Origin: Ignavibacteriota bacterium
Lineage (GTDB): Bacteria; Bacteroidota; Ignavibacteria; Ignavibacteriales; Ignavibacteriaceae
Assembly (NCBI GenBank): GCA_013285405.1
Contig: CP053446.1
Span: 2,341,001 to 2,405,000, forward strand
Direction: 5' to 3'
Length of the DNA: 64,000 nucleotides
The position numbers and the translations under genes are program-made. The notes under the pieces were generated by a model, which had not been told where the DNA came from, made no database searches, and worked only from the letters and a program-made list of their open reading frames with translations. Positions 8,146-15,981 of this stretch are shown here, in pieces (position 1 is the stretch's first letter; each line of letters begins with the position of its first letter).

Positions 8146-8903
8146 AAAAGATATTAGCATTTTTTCTGATTCTTTTACTTTTATTTTTTGCATGTAGTGA
8201 ATTAACCACTGAACCATTATTCAACAATGATCCAATTGATTTTTTTCCCAACAAGGATGGTAATTTTTATAACTACAATGTTTCATTATTTGATACAAAT
8301 GGGATAATTCTTCAAACTGGCACTCGAAAATCTGTTTATAACGGTGATACAATATTTTATGGAACGTCTTTCCAGGTTAAGTCTGATGTATTTGAATTAA
8401 CTAGTCTTCAAACAGAAAACAATTCTTATTTTAGAAAACACTCTTCGGGAGTCAATAACTGTAATACATTAGATTCAATTGGTTCTTACTATATTTTACC
8501 TGATTCATTGCGTAACAATTTCTCGCTTGCTTTAGAATATCCTTTCCTAAATGATTCGTTGGAAGTAAATCAAACTTGGCATGTATTTGAAATTTGGACG
8601 GACATTCCTCAAATTCAAATTTTTAATGTTGATGCTGAAGTCATATCATTAGACACACTTACAATCATTTTTCAAAATACAACACGAACCACGGAAGTTT
8701 TTAAAATCAGATATGATGCAAGGTTTACAACAAGCTTATATCAAACTCCGAAATTATTTGAAGTCAATGCATGGATTGCAAAAGGAATTGGATTTATTAA
8801 ATGGGAAGGTGATGCAAAGTTAATTAATTTCTTTGCAGGAGCTGAAATTTATCCCGTCAACACAACGGTTTCTGAAGAACTTGTTTCATTCAATGTTAAG
8901 TAA
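8142..8903 (+). CDS. Lipoprotein of unknown function, first of two tandem paralogues
   Basis: 253 residues with a lipoprotein signal whose acceptor Cys is at 18 (L-F-F-A-C-S). The mature part starts with T-T-E-P-L and has an N-terminal Y-x-Y strand followed by a T-G-T-R-K segment. The next gene has the same layout (T-S-T-E-P-L, S-G-T-R-N, Y-N-G), so the two arose by duplication. It overlaps rdgB by 4 nt. I recognise no family. Confidence 0.75.
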   Translation: MKKILAFFLILLLLFFACSELTTEPLFNNDPIDFFPNKDGNFYNYNVSLFDTNGIILQTGTRKSVYNGDTIFYGTSFQVKSDVFELTSLQTENNSYFRKHSSGVNNCNTLDSIGSYYILPDSLRNNFSLALEYPFLNDSLEVNQTWHVFEIWTDIPQIQIFNVDAEVISLDTLTIIFQNTTRTTEVFKIRYDARFTTSLYQTPKLFEVNAWIAKGIGFIKWEGDAKLINFFAGAEIYPVNTTVSEELVSFNVK

Positions 8904-8923
8904 TTGACTAATAATAATTCAAA

Positions 8924-9697
8924 ATGAAAATTATAAAGCAAATATTCTTCTTTAGTTTTTTATTACTGTTACTGATTTATTGTAATGACACTTCTACTGA
9001 ACCACTTCAACAAAATTATCTCGATAATTTTCCGGTGGGAATTGGTTCCTCTTATAAATATTCAGTTACTGAAAAAGATTCAAACGGCAACATTGTTCAA
9101 TCCGGCACAAGAAATATTTTCTTTTCCGGTTCAACAATTTATAATGGAATAAATTATACGACTCAGACAGATTCATTGGATTTTGAAAGTCAAAGTTCGG
9201 TGAGTTCTTATTTAGTTCGTAAATCTGAAACTGGTATTTTTTATGCAGTTGATACGAGCCAGGTTTCGCAACTAATTCCGGACACATTAAAACAATACGT
9301 AACACTTCGGAATGAAATGCAGTTATTGTTTTATCCACTTAAAACAGGCAGTAGCTGGAGTTTGTACAGAATAACTGCGGAAATTCAATCTGGTGTTGAA
9401 ATTAAAATTCTTGATGTGATCTCAAGTTTTGATAAAGCTGAACAGGTTGATTTAAATTTAATTTCAGGAATTATTAATGTTACTGCTCAAAAAGTAAAAT
9501 ACACTCTGGAATTATTTTCCGGGATTGGATCTCCACCTCAGACTTACTCTGCATTTATGTGGTATGTAGAAGATATTGGCTTAATAAAATTTGAAGGTAA
9601 TCAGTTTATTGTGAATATCGGTGAAGGTGGAATTTCTTTTGAACCTTCTTCAAATATCCTCACTCAAGAATTGATCGATTACAGTATTTCTGAGTGA
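8924..9697 (+). CDS. Lipoprotein of unknown function, second of two tandem paralogues
   Basis: 257 residues; the lipobox is L-L-I-Y-C with Cys20. It shares with the upstream gene the mature start T-E-P-L, the N-F-P-V-G-I-G-S-S-Y-K-Y strand, D-S-N-G-N-I-V-Q-S-G-T-R and the closing beta strands (I-G-L-I-K-F-E-G). It begins 20 nt after its paralogue, so they are probably cotranscribed. Likely periplasm-facing; function unknown. Confidence 0.75.
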   Translation: MKIIKQIFFFSFLLLLLIYCNDTSTEPLQQNYLDNFPVGIGSSYKYSVTEKDSNGNIVQSGTRNIFFSGSTIYNGINYTTQTDSLDFESQSSVSSYLVRKSETGIFYAVDTSQVSQLIPDTLKQYVTLRNEMQLLFYPLKTGSSWSLYRITAEIQSGVEIKILDVISSFDKAEQVDLNLISGIINVTAQKVKYTLELFSGIGSPPQTYSAFMWYVEDIGLIKFEGNQFIVNIGEGGISFEPSSNILTQELIDYSISE

Positions 9698-9705
9698 AGG
9701 TTACG

Positions 9706-9762
9706 CTTAGTGACTTTGTGCCTTAGTGGCAAAAAAATATTTATAGCCACAAAGACACTAAG
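9706..9762. repeat. Imperfect inverted repeat between convergent genes
   Basis: CTTAGTGACTTTGTG (9706-9720) pairs with the reverse complement of GCCACAAAGACACTAAG (9746-9762), with an 8-nt insertion on the left arm. Being between convergent genes it may act as a two-way terminator. Confidence 0.6.
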
Positions 9763-9773
9763 ACTCAAAGCAA

Positions 9774-10457
9774 TCACTTTTCCGCAATCACAACCTGAAC
9801 GATTCCAAAAGTAAGTCTGAATTTTTTTACAGATTTGAATCCCGCTTGTTTCAGCATATCAACCAGGTAAATTTTTTCATCAAATTCTTCAACTGAATTC
9901 GGCAGGTATTGATATGCAGTTTTATTTTTGGAAATAATTCCACCAATAAAAGGAAGTATTCTTTTAAAATAAAATTTATACAGTGTTTTGAAAATTATAT
10001 TTTGCGGCATCTGAAATTCAATGACAGTTGCTTTACCATTTGATTTCATAACCCGATAGAACGATTTAAATCCTTCCTGAATATCATAAAAGTTTCTGAC
10101 TCCAAATGCAACAGTTATATTTGTGAAAGTATTGTCAGTGAATGGCATTTGCTCTGCAGTCGTTTGAACTGTTTTCCCCTTTATCCAATCACTTTTTTTT
10201 GAGAAAAGCTGAAGCATATTTTGAGAGAAATCAGCACCAATAATTTTTCTCACACCCTGTTTGTAAGCTTCAATTGCAACATCACCAGTACCACAGGCAA
10301 CATCAAGCAAAAAACTTTCACTGCCGACTTTGCTAAGTTTCAGAGCTTTTCTTCTCCAGTATTTGTCAACGCCAAAACTTAATAGATGATTCAGAAAATC
10401 ATATCTGAAAGCAATTGAATCAAATATGTTTTTAACCTTGTTCTTTTTATCCTGCAT
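9774..10457 (-). CDS. ubiE: Demethylmenaquinone methyltransferase (UbiE/MenG)
   Basis: SAM-dependent methyltransferase for the last step of menaquinone (or ubiquinone) synthesis. The SAM motif V-A-C-G-T-G-D, the family motif F-G-V-R-N-F and V-I-E-F-Q-M-P are present. The N-terminus V-K-N-I-F-D-S-I-A-F-R-Y-D is typical. I prefer the ATG at 10457 (M-Q-D-K-K-N-K) because MenG proteins start there; an upstream ATG at 10484 would add nine residues. It points toward the tandem lipoprotein genes (convergent). Confidence 0.93.
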   Translation of the reverse strand: MQDKKNKVKNIFDSIAFRYDFLNHLLSFGVDKYWRRKALKLSKVGSESFLLDVACGTGDVAIEAYKQGVRKIIGADFSQNMLQLFSKKSDWIKGKTVQTTAEQMPFTDNTFTNITVAFGVRNFYDIQEGFKSFYRVMKSNGKATVIEFQMPQNIIFKTLYKFYFKRILPFIGGIISKNKTAYQYLPNSVEEFDEKIYLVDMLKQAGFKSVKKFRLTFGIVQVVIAEK

Positions 10458-10570
10458 AATATTTAATACCGATTGATCATACATCTATGCAAACATGCAC
10501 GCAATCTTGTATGAATGTTCGAGCTGTATATTTGTATGAAATTGACAACTAAAATAATCCTGACATTGTG

Positions 10571-11524
10571 CTAGTATTTTCCGTACTCAAATTCCGGTTT
10601 GCCAATCTTTCTTTGCCACCAGTTGAAAATGTATTTACCTGACCAAACTGCGAATATCATAAATGTTAATCCGCCAATTAAATCTATCACATAATGATAC
10701 CACAGATAAACGGTTGAAAAAATTAGTAGAGCTCCAACCGGAATAAAGAAAAATCTTGACCTGCTTTTTAAACGATAGGATAAATACATCACGATCAGTG
10801 TAATCATTGTATGTCCGCTGGGAAAAATATCACGCTGAACAACTTCTGCGGGATTTGGTGTACCGGCAGGAATCGATTCACCTGTATTTACGATTTCACG
10901 TAAAAAGTTTGTTAATAGAAGTCCTGGCAAATCCTGATTTATTGTATCGAAATTGTGTAGTGTAAATCTTGGACCGATTCCCGGCCAGATAAAATATCCG
11001 AGATATGACAGATAAAATCCGTAGATGACAACAAAAACTGAAAAATCCATCGCGACATAACGCTTCTTGCGCAAGAGGAATAATCCAAGTAAAATCGGAA
11101 GCAGATAAAAAATTCCATACACAATTTGTAAAATTTCAGTTAGCAATGGAGTTGAGATTTTCCAGAGCAGTTGTGTCGGGTCATTTCCGAAAAATAATAT
11201 TCTGTCGATGAGAATAAACATCTCGTCATGATCGTAGATTCTGATAGGCTGGATCATGAAATAAAGCTGCTTGAAAGTAATCAGAACAACCGGAACGATG
11301 TACCAGTAATGAGCTGCGTTCCAGAATTCATTATCATATTTCGATTCAAGGTATGCAAATAAAAATGAAATTAAAATAATGAACAAGTTTACTGCTATCC
11401 AAAATTCCCAGGTTTCAATTCTGTCACGATAGATTAAATGTACTACTGATAGAATGATGTAGAAGACTATAACAACAACGTCGAAAGCTTTAAGATGTTT
11501 AACGAACTGTTTGAATTTATCCAT
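10571..11524 (-). CDS. PAP2-family membrane phosphatase
   Basis: Integral membrane protein of 317 residues with about seven hydrophobic segments. The PAP2 motifs are F-P-S-G-H-T (about 228-233) and W-Y-H-Y-V-I-D (about 275), which supply the phosphohistidine and the second His-Asp pair. Members remove phosphate from lipid phosphates or undecaprenyl pyrophosphate, or move polar heads in inositol-lipid synthesis. Which applies here is open. It follows ksgA by 17 nt on the same strand, so the two are probably cotranscribed. Confidence 0.82.
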   Translation of the reverse strand: MDKFKQFVKHLKAFDVVVIVFYIILSVVHLIYRDRIETWEFWIAVNLFIILISFLFAYLESKYDNEFWNAAHYWYIVPVVLITFKQLYFMIQPIRIYDHDEMFILIDRILFFGNDPTQLLWKISTPLLTEILQIVYGIFYLLPILLGLFLLRKKRYVAMDFSVFVVIYGFYLSYLGYFIWPGIGPRFTLHNFDTINQDLPGLLLTNFLREIVNTGESIPAGTPNPAEVVQRDIFPSGHTMITLIVMYLSYRLKSRSRFFFIPVGALLIFSTVYLWYHYVIDLIGGLTFMIFAVWSGKYIFNWWQRKIGKPEFEYGKY

Positions 11525-11541
11525 TCAGAATATTACAGGGA

Positions 11542-12342
11542 TTACTTTCGGGTAAATCCGGGTGAAATTTTCTTGACATACTTTGCAAGTTGTATGAAAT
11601 CATCAACAACCAGATTCTCAGCACGGAGTGAAAGGTCAATACCCGAATTTGTAAAATCAATTTCGTGAAATATACTATTACCAAATGAATTTTTTAGGAT
11701 TTTTCTTCTGTTTCCAAACGATGCTTTTACAATTTGGATGAATAATTTTTTCTCTTCTTCTGAATTGCTGATATCTTTGAAGTTAATGTGAACTAATGCT
11801 GAATAAACATTTGGTTTCGGATAGAAAACATTAGGTGAGATTTTGAAACATAATTTTGTTTCAGTAAAGAATTTTAACACAACAGCCAGGATGCCGTAAT
11901 CTTTTGTTCCTTTATTTGCAATCATTCGTTTTGCAACTTCAAGCTGAACCATAAATACCGCATCGTGTATTAAATTATTATTTTCAATCAACTTAAAAAG
12001 TATTGGCGATGTTATGTTGTATGGAATGTTTCCAACGACACGAAATTTTTTCCCTGATGAAACTAATGCAGATATATCAGTTTCTAAAAAATCCTCATTG
12101 ATGAGTTGAAGCTGTGGAAATTTTTCTTTCAAATCACCGGCAAGTTTATTATCAATTTCAACTGCAATTATATTTTCGGTTACTGAAAGTAATTTCTGAG
12201 TTAAAGCACCATAACCAGGACCGATCTCAACTATCAGCTCATCATTCTGTGGATTTATTTCCTTTACAATTTTATTCAGGATGTTTTCATCCAGCAGAAA
12301 GTTCTGACCGAATCGTTTTTTGGGTTTGTTATGGATTTTCAT
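11542..12342 (-). CDS. rsmA: 16S rRNA dimethyladenosine transferase KsgA
   Basis: Dimethylates two adjacent adenines in the 3' terminal hairpin of 16S rRNA. Motifs are K-K-R-F-G-Q-N-F-L at the start, V-E-I-G-P-G-Y-G-A-L-T (SAM site) and N-I-P-Y-N-I-T (catalytic N-x-P-Y). I set the start at 12342 (M-K-I-H-N-K-P-K-K-R-F-G-Q). An in-frame ATG at 12405 would add 21 residues, but those come from a palindromic repeat (read as L-K-Q-V-Q-H-D-G) and have no counterpart in the family. Length 266 is normal. Confidence 0.95.
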   Translation of the reverse strand: MKIHNKPKKRFGQNFLLDENILNKIVKEINPQNDELIVEIGPGYGALTQKLLSVTENIIAVEIDNKLAGDLKEKFPQLQLINEDFLETDISALVSSGKKFRVVGNIPYNITSPILFKLIENNNLIHDAVFMVQLEVAKRMIANKGTKDYGILAVVLKFFTETKLCFKISPNVFYPKPNVYSALVHINFKDISNSEEEKKLFIQIVKASFGNRRKILKNSFGNSIFHEIDFTNSGIDLSLRAENLVVDDFIQLAKYVKKISPGFTRK

Positions 12343-12372
12343 TGTGACAAAAATAAGAAATTCTATCCAGCC

Positions 12373-12399
12373 GTCATGCTGAACTTGTTTCAGCATCTT
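12373..12399. repeat. Palindromic repeat upstream of ksgA
   Basis: ATGCTGAA (12376-12383), 5-nt loop CTTGT, TTCAGCAT (12389-12396), flanked by GTC and CTT. It has the same loop and flanks as 667-692 and 46462-46483, with compensated stem bases. Confidence 0.75.
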
Positions 12400-12414
12400 A
12401 AACAATAATCGTAG

Positions 12415-12456
12415 ATCCTGAAACCTGCCGTGCCGGCAGGCAGGTAAATTCAGGAT
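12415..12456. repeat. Nested palindrome: one repeat family inside another
   Basis: Outer arms ATCCTGAA (12415-12422) and TTCAGGAT (12449-12456) enclose an ACCTGCC...GGCAGGCAGGT palindrome (12423-12445). The inner part is the CCTGCCTGCC family. The arrangement looks like one element inserted into the loop of another. Confidence 0.65.
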
Positions 12457-12529
12457 GACAAACTCATAACTTTTTGATAAAAATCATTTTCTCTTTAGTT
12501 TTTCAAAAACAAAATAGGATTTATTCTAA

Positions 12530-13504
12530 ATGCACAGAGATTCAGTAATCAGCATTGATATGGGCGGAACGAAAGTTCTCGGCTGTGTTGTAAATTCAAA
12601 AGATGGAATAATCGCCCGCGTAAAAAAGCCAACGGATCCAACAGCTACAAGAAAAAAATATGTTTACCAGCTCGTTGAAGCAGTTTACGAGCTGATTGAA
12701 GAAACGCAAATCAGCAAGAAAAAAATAAAAGCCGTTTGTCTCGGAGTTCCGGGAACTGTTAATCCATTAACAGGAATAATTGGTTTAGCACCAAATCTTG
12801 GATTGAAAAATTTCAACATTAAAAAAATGCTGGAAGCTGAAATTCCTTTTCCTGTTTTAATTGAGAATGATGTTAACCTCGGTGCACTTGGGATAAAAAC
12901 TTTTGGTGTTGGGAAGAAATCAAAAAATATGCTTGCAGTTTTTGTTGGAACCGGGATCGGCGGAGGATTGATAATTGACGAAAAGATGTACCGCGGCTCA
13001 AATTATGTCGCGGGTGAAATCGGACATATGCTTGTCGAAAAGAACGGACCAAAATGCGGCTGCGGTAGAAAAGGCTGCTTTGAAGCGATTGCAAGCAGAA
13101 CTGCAATCGTAAATAAAATTATAAAAGATATTAAATCAGGTAAACGAAGTAAGCTATCGAAGTTGGTAAAATCGGGAGAGAGAATAAGAAGCAAGTCACT
13201 GTCTAATGCAGTAAAGTCCGGTGATAAAGTTGTCCGAAGAAGAATAAAAGAAGGATGCGAAGTAATTGGAGATACTCTTGCAAGTATTGCAAATCTTTTG
13301 AATCTCGATATGATCGTTCTCGGCGGAGGGATGATTGAAGCGCTGGATTTTTATATGCTTCCATTAATAAAAAAATCTTTTTCTGAACACGTGCTTAATG
13401 ATTCTGCCAGAGGTTTGAAAATTGTTGCCAGCAGACTTGCCGATGATGCCGCAGTTTACGGTGGTATTGCACTTGCTGAAGAGTTTTTGGGCGTGAGGGT
13501 TTAG
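12530..13504 (+). CDS. ROK-family sugar kinase (probable glucokinase)
   Basis: Cytosolic ATP-dependent hexose kinase of 324 residues. It has the N-terminal phosphate loop S-I-D-M-G-G-T-K, the catalytic E-N-D-V-N (about 112), G-T-G-I-G-G-G, E-I-G-H with the following ROK zinc motif C-G-C-G-R-K-G-C-F-E (about 176-185). These fit glucokinases that phosphorylate glucose at O6. It lacks the N-terminal helix-turn-helix of ROK repressors. Exact sugar is inferred. It stands divergent from ksgA across a repeat-filled gap. Confidence 0.87.
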   Translation: MHRDSVISIDMGGTKVLGCVVNSKDGIIARVKKPTDPTATRKKYVYQLVEAVYELIEETQISKKKIKAVCLGVPGTVNPLTGIIGLAPNLGLKNFNIKKMLEAEIPFPVLIENDVNLGALGIKTFGVGKKSKNMLAVFVGTGIGGGLIIDEKMYRGSNYVAGEIGHMLVEKNGPKCGCGRKGCFEAIASRTAIVNKIIKDIKSGKRSKLSKLVKSGERIRSKSLSNAVKSGDKVVRRRIKEGCEVIGDTLASIANLLNLDMIVLGGGMIEALDFYMLPLIKKSFSEHVLNDSARGLKIVASRLADDAAVYGGIALAEEFLGVRV

Positions 13505-13561
13505 TTGAAATCGGTTTGTTTGAAATAATTTGAAAATAACAATTATATAAAGTCTGATAAA

Positions 13562-13930
13562 ATGCTAACAAAAAAAGTAAAAGTAATTGCTAGTACTCTA
13601 GTAGTTTTATTATTTATAATAATATTTTTTGCTGTTCGTGAAAAGTATGAGAGCAATAGATTTAAGAATAACTTTATAGATTTCGATACGACCAATATTA
13701 TTGGAGAATTAGAATACGTTGCACTCGCATCACATGGTGTTGTTTTTAGAATTAAAGGAAATTCAAAGATGTTTATCTTTTATCCTCGAACGAGTGAGCT
13801 AAATAAAAATAGAATTTTTGATCATTTAGCGGAAAAAGGGGACACGATTATAAAAGGAAAATTTTCTGATACTCTTAAATTAATTAAAAATAGGAATAAA
13901 TATTTATACACATTCGATCAATTGAAGTGA
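13562..13930 (+). CDS. Small single-pass membrane protein, unknown
   Basis: 122 residues: a positively charged start (M-L-T-K-K-V-K), one membrane segment (about 9-25), then a soluble domain of alternating strands (G-E-L-E-Y-V-A, H-G-V-V-F-R-I-K-G, M-F-I-F-Y-P) and a C-terminal Y-L-Y-T-F. It resembles small beta-barrel (OB-like) soluble domains, but I cannot name a family. It is followed by the convergent ABC-F gene, 19 nt away. Confidence 0.6.
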   Translation: MLTKKVKVIASTLVVLLFIIIFFAVREKYESNRFKNNFIDFDTTNIIGELEYVALASHGVVFRIKGNSKMFIFYPRTSELNKNRIFDHLAEKGDTIIKGKFSDTLKLIKNRNKYLYTFDQLK

Positions 13931-13949
13931 TATTTAAGGGAATGAAACA

Positions 13950-15911
13950 TTAGCTAAACTCCCTCTCAACCTCCTCCAAACTCAAACTCACTTCTTCCCA
14001 TTCTTTAACTTTTTCATCAAGCGATAATTTCAATTCTTTGAGCTTTTCATTAAGCTCGCGTATCTGAGAGTGATTGTTATATGTGTCGGGATTAATAAGA
14101 ACTGCGTTTATTTTTTTAAGCTCCTGCTCAAGCTTGTGGATCTCTTTTTCAAGCTTTGCAAGCCGTTCCTTCAAATCTTTTGTGGCTTTGTATCTCTGAT
14201 TGCGTTTCTCGGCTTCAATACGTTTCTGTTCTTTGTGGGAAGATGTTTCGGTTGGATGTTCTTTTTTTGTAGATGAAACTTGTTCTGTTTCTTCGTTTCT
14301 CTTGTAGAGATAATATTCAATATCACCTTCGTAAATTTTTAAATTGCTCTGCCCTGCCTGCCGGTAGGCAGGACGAATATCAACAACTCTGTTCGCAATT
14401 GGTTTTAGAAATTCCACATCGTGGGAAACAAGTATCAGCGAACCGGAAAAATTAACTAATGCCTGCTGTAAAACTTTTTTGGATGAATAATCGAGATGGT
14501 TTGTCGGTTCATCGAGGATTATAAAATTGGAAGGAGAGAGCAAAATTTTTGCAAGTGCCAGTCTGCTTTTTTCTCCTCCGGAAAGAACTCCAACCTTCTT
14601 GAAAACATCATCACCGGAAAAAAGAAATGCACCAAGAAGTGATCGAAGCTGTCCGATTGTCTTCGCAGAACCTACGGAGTCTAAAGTTTCAATCAGATCA
14701 ATTTCTGGATTGAGAGAATCAGCAACATCCTGCGAATAATAGGAAATAATGTTATTGTGACCAGATATTTTTTCACCTTTATTGAAATCAATTTTTCCAG
14801 CTATGATTTTGGAGAGAGTAGTTTTGCCAGCACCATTTGGCCCGACAAATGCAATTTTATCTCCGCGATTCACTCTGAAATCAATTCCGTCAAACAGCTT
14901 CATCTCGCCGAAAGATTTCTGAATTCCTTTCAGTTCAACGTTAAAAACTCCACATGGTGGTGGATTTGGAAACCGAATGTTTACAGTTTCTTCATCATCG
15001 GGAATTTCAATCAGTTCAACCTTTTCAAGCTGCTTTATTCTGCTTTGCACTTGTCGGGCTTTTGTCGCTTTATAACGAAAGCGCTCGATAAACTTTTGAG
15101 TGTCTTTAATTTTTTTCTGCTGAATTTCCCTTTGATTAATCAGCATCTGGTCGCGTTCTTCTTTGTATTTCAGGTAATCATTCAGCTTGCCGTTGTATGG
15201 ATTTATTTTTCTTAAGAATATTTCCCATGTTCGGTTTGTGGTGAGATTCACAAAATTTTTATCGTGCGAAACAATTATCATCGATCCTTTGAAGCTTTGA
15301 ATATAACCGATTAGCCATTGAAGCGAATCAAGATCGAGATGGTTTGTTGGTTCATCAAATAGAAGAAGATCATTTTGAGCGATGAGAAGCTTTGCCATTG
15401 CTATTCGCATTTGCCATCCACCCGAGAATTCATCCGTAAGTCTTTTAAAATCTTTTTCTTCAAAGCCAAGTCCGGTTAAGATTTTTTCAATTTTATATTC
15501 TATACTGTAAGATTCGAGTTCTTCCAAACGAAGATGAACTTCACCAAGTTGATTAACGAGATCTTCCTTTTCTTCGTCGCTCGATGATGATTCAAGTTGT
15601 GCGATAATTTCTTTTTCTTTTTGATGAAGGGATTTGATATCCGAAAGTGCAGTGAAGACTTCATCAATTAAAGTTTTTCCGCGATGAACAACCTGATCCT
15701 GCGGGAGATAGCCGATAGTAATATTTTTCTGTTTATTGATTGATCCTGATTCGGGTTCAATTTCTCCGACAAGCATTTTCAGAAGAGAAGATTTACCTGT
15801 TCCGTTTGAACCGACGAGACAAATTTTATCGCCCGAATTGATTTTCAGGTTAACATTCTGGAAGAGATTTTCCCCTGTAAACTGAAGTGTGATATTCGAT
15901 AGATCAATCAT
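13950..15911 (-). CDS. ABC-F family ATPase (ribosome-associated, Uup/EttA type)
   Basis: Soluble protein with two ABC ATPase domains and no membrane part. Domain 1: G-S-N-G-T-G-K-S, F-S-G-G-W-Q, L-L-F-D-E-P-T-N-H-L-D. A charged interdomain linker follows (about 230-310). Domain 2: G-P-N-G-A-G-K-T, L-S-G-G-E-K-S-R, F-I-I-L-D-E-P-T-N-H-L-D. A C-terminal coiled coil (about 575-650) resembles Uup. ABC-F proteins act on the ribosome in translation. A palindromic repeat (14353-14372) adds about ten residues (R-P-A-Y-R-Q-A-G-Q) near residue 515, in the last strand region of domain 2. Length 653. Confidence 0.92.
   Translation of the reverse strand: MIDLSNITLQFTGENLFQNVNLKINSGDKICLVGSNGTGKSSLLKMLVGEIEPESGSINKQKNITIGYLPQDQVVHRGKTLIDEVFTALSDIKSLHQKEKEIIAQLESSSSDEEKEDLVNQLGEVHLRLEELESYSIEYKIEKILTGLGFEEKDFKRLTDEFSGGWQMRIAMAKLLIAQNDLLLFDEPTNHLDLDSLQWLIGYIQSFKGSMIIVSHDKNFVNLTTNRTWEIFLRKINPYNGKLNDYLKYKEERDQMLINQREIQQKKIKDTQKFIERFRYKATKARQVQSRIKQLEKVELIEIPDDEETVNIRFPNPPPCGVFNVELKGIQKSFGEMKLFDGIDFRVNRGDKIAFVGPNGAGKTTLSKIIAGKIDFNKGEKISGHNNIISYYSQDVADSLNPEIDLIETLDSVGSAKTIGQLRSLLGAFLFSGDDVFKKVGVLSGGEKSRLALAKILLSPSNFIILDEPTNHLDYSSKKVLQQALVNFSGSLILVSHDVEFLKPIANRVVDIRPAYRQAGQSNLKIYEGDIEYYLYKRNEETEQVSSTKKEHPTETSSHKEQKRIEAEKRNQRYKATKDLKERLAKLEKEIHKLEQELKKINAVLINPDTYNNHSQIRELNEKLKELKLSLDEKVKEWEEVSLSLEEVEREFS
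14353..14372. repeat. 20-nt palindrome inside ABC-F gene
   Basis: CCTGCCTGCCGGTAGGCAGG differs by one base from the intergenic copy at 6195-6214. On the minus strand it is read in frame as P-A-Y-R-Q-A-G. Confidence 0.8.
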
Positions 15912-15949
15912 TTGAAAAACATGGACGCAAATTTATTTTTTAAAATTGT

Positions 15950-15977
15950 CCCTCCCCTTTGGGGAGGGCAGGGTGGG
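15950..15977. repeat. G/C-rich palindromic repeat
   Basis: CCCTCCCC (15950-15957), TTT, GGGGAGGG (15961-15968), then CAGGGTGGG. It lies between two minus-strand genes and stands out against the AT-rich background. Confidence 0.7.
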
Positions 15978-15981
15978 GCCA

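Noticed and set aside
12343-12405. N-terminal extension of KsgA
   Set aside because: The extra 21 residues come from a palindromic repeat and precede the conserved family start.
14757-15215. A 152-codon plus-strand frame within the ABC-F gene
   Set aside because: Antisense shadow of a clearly coding region; no start signal.
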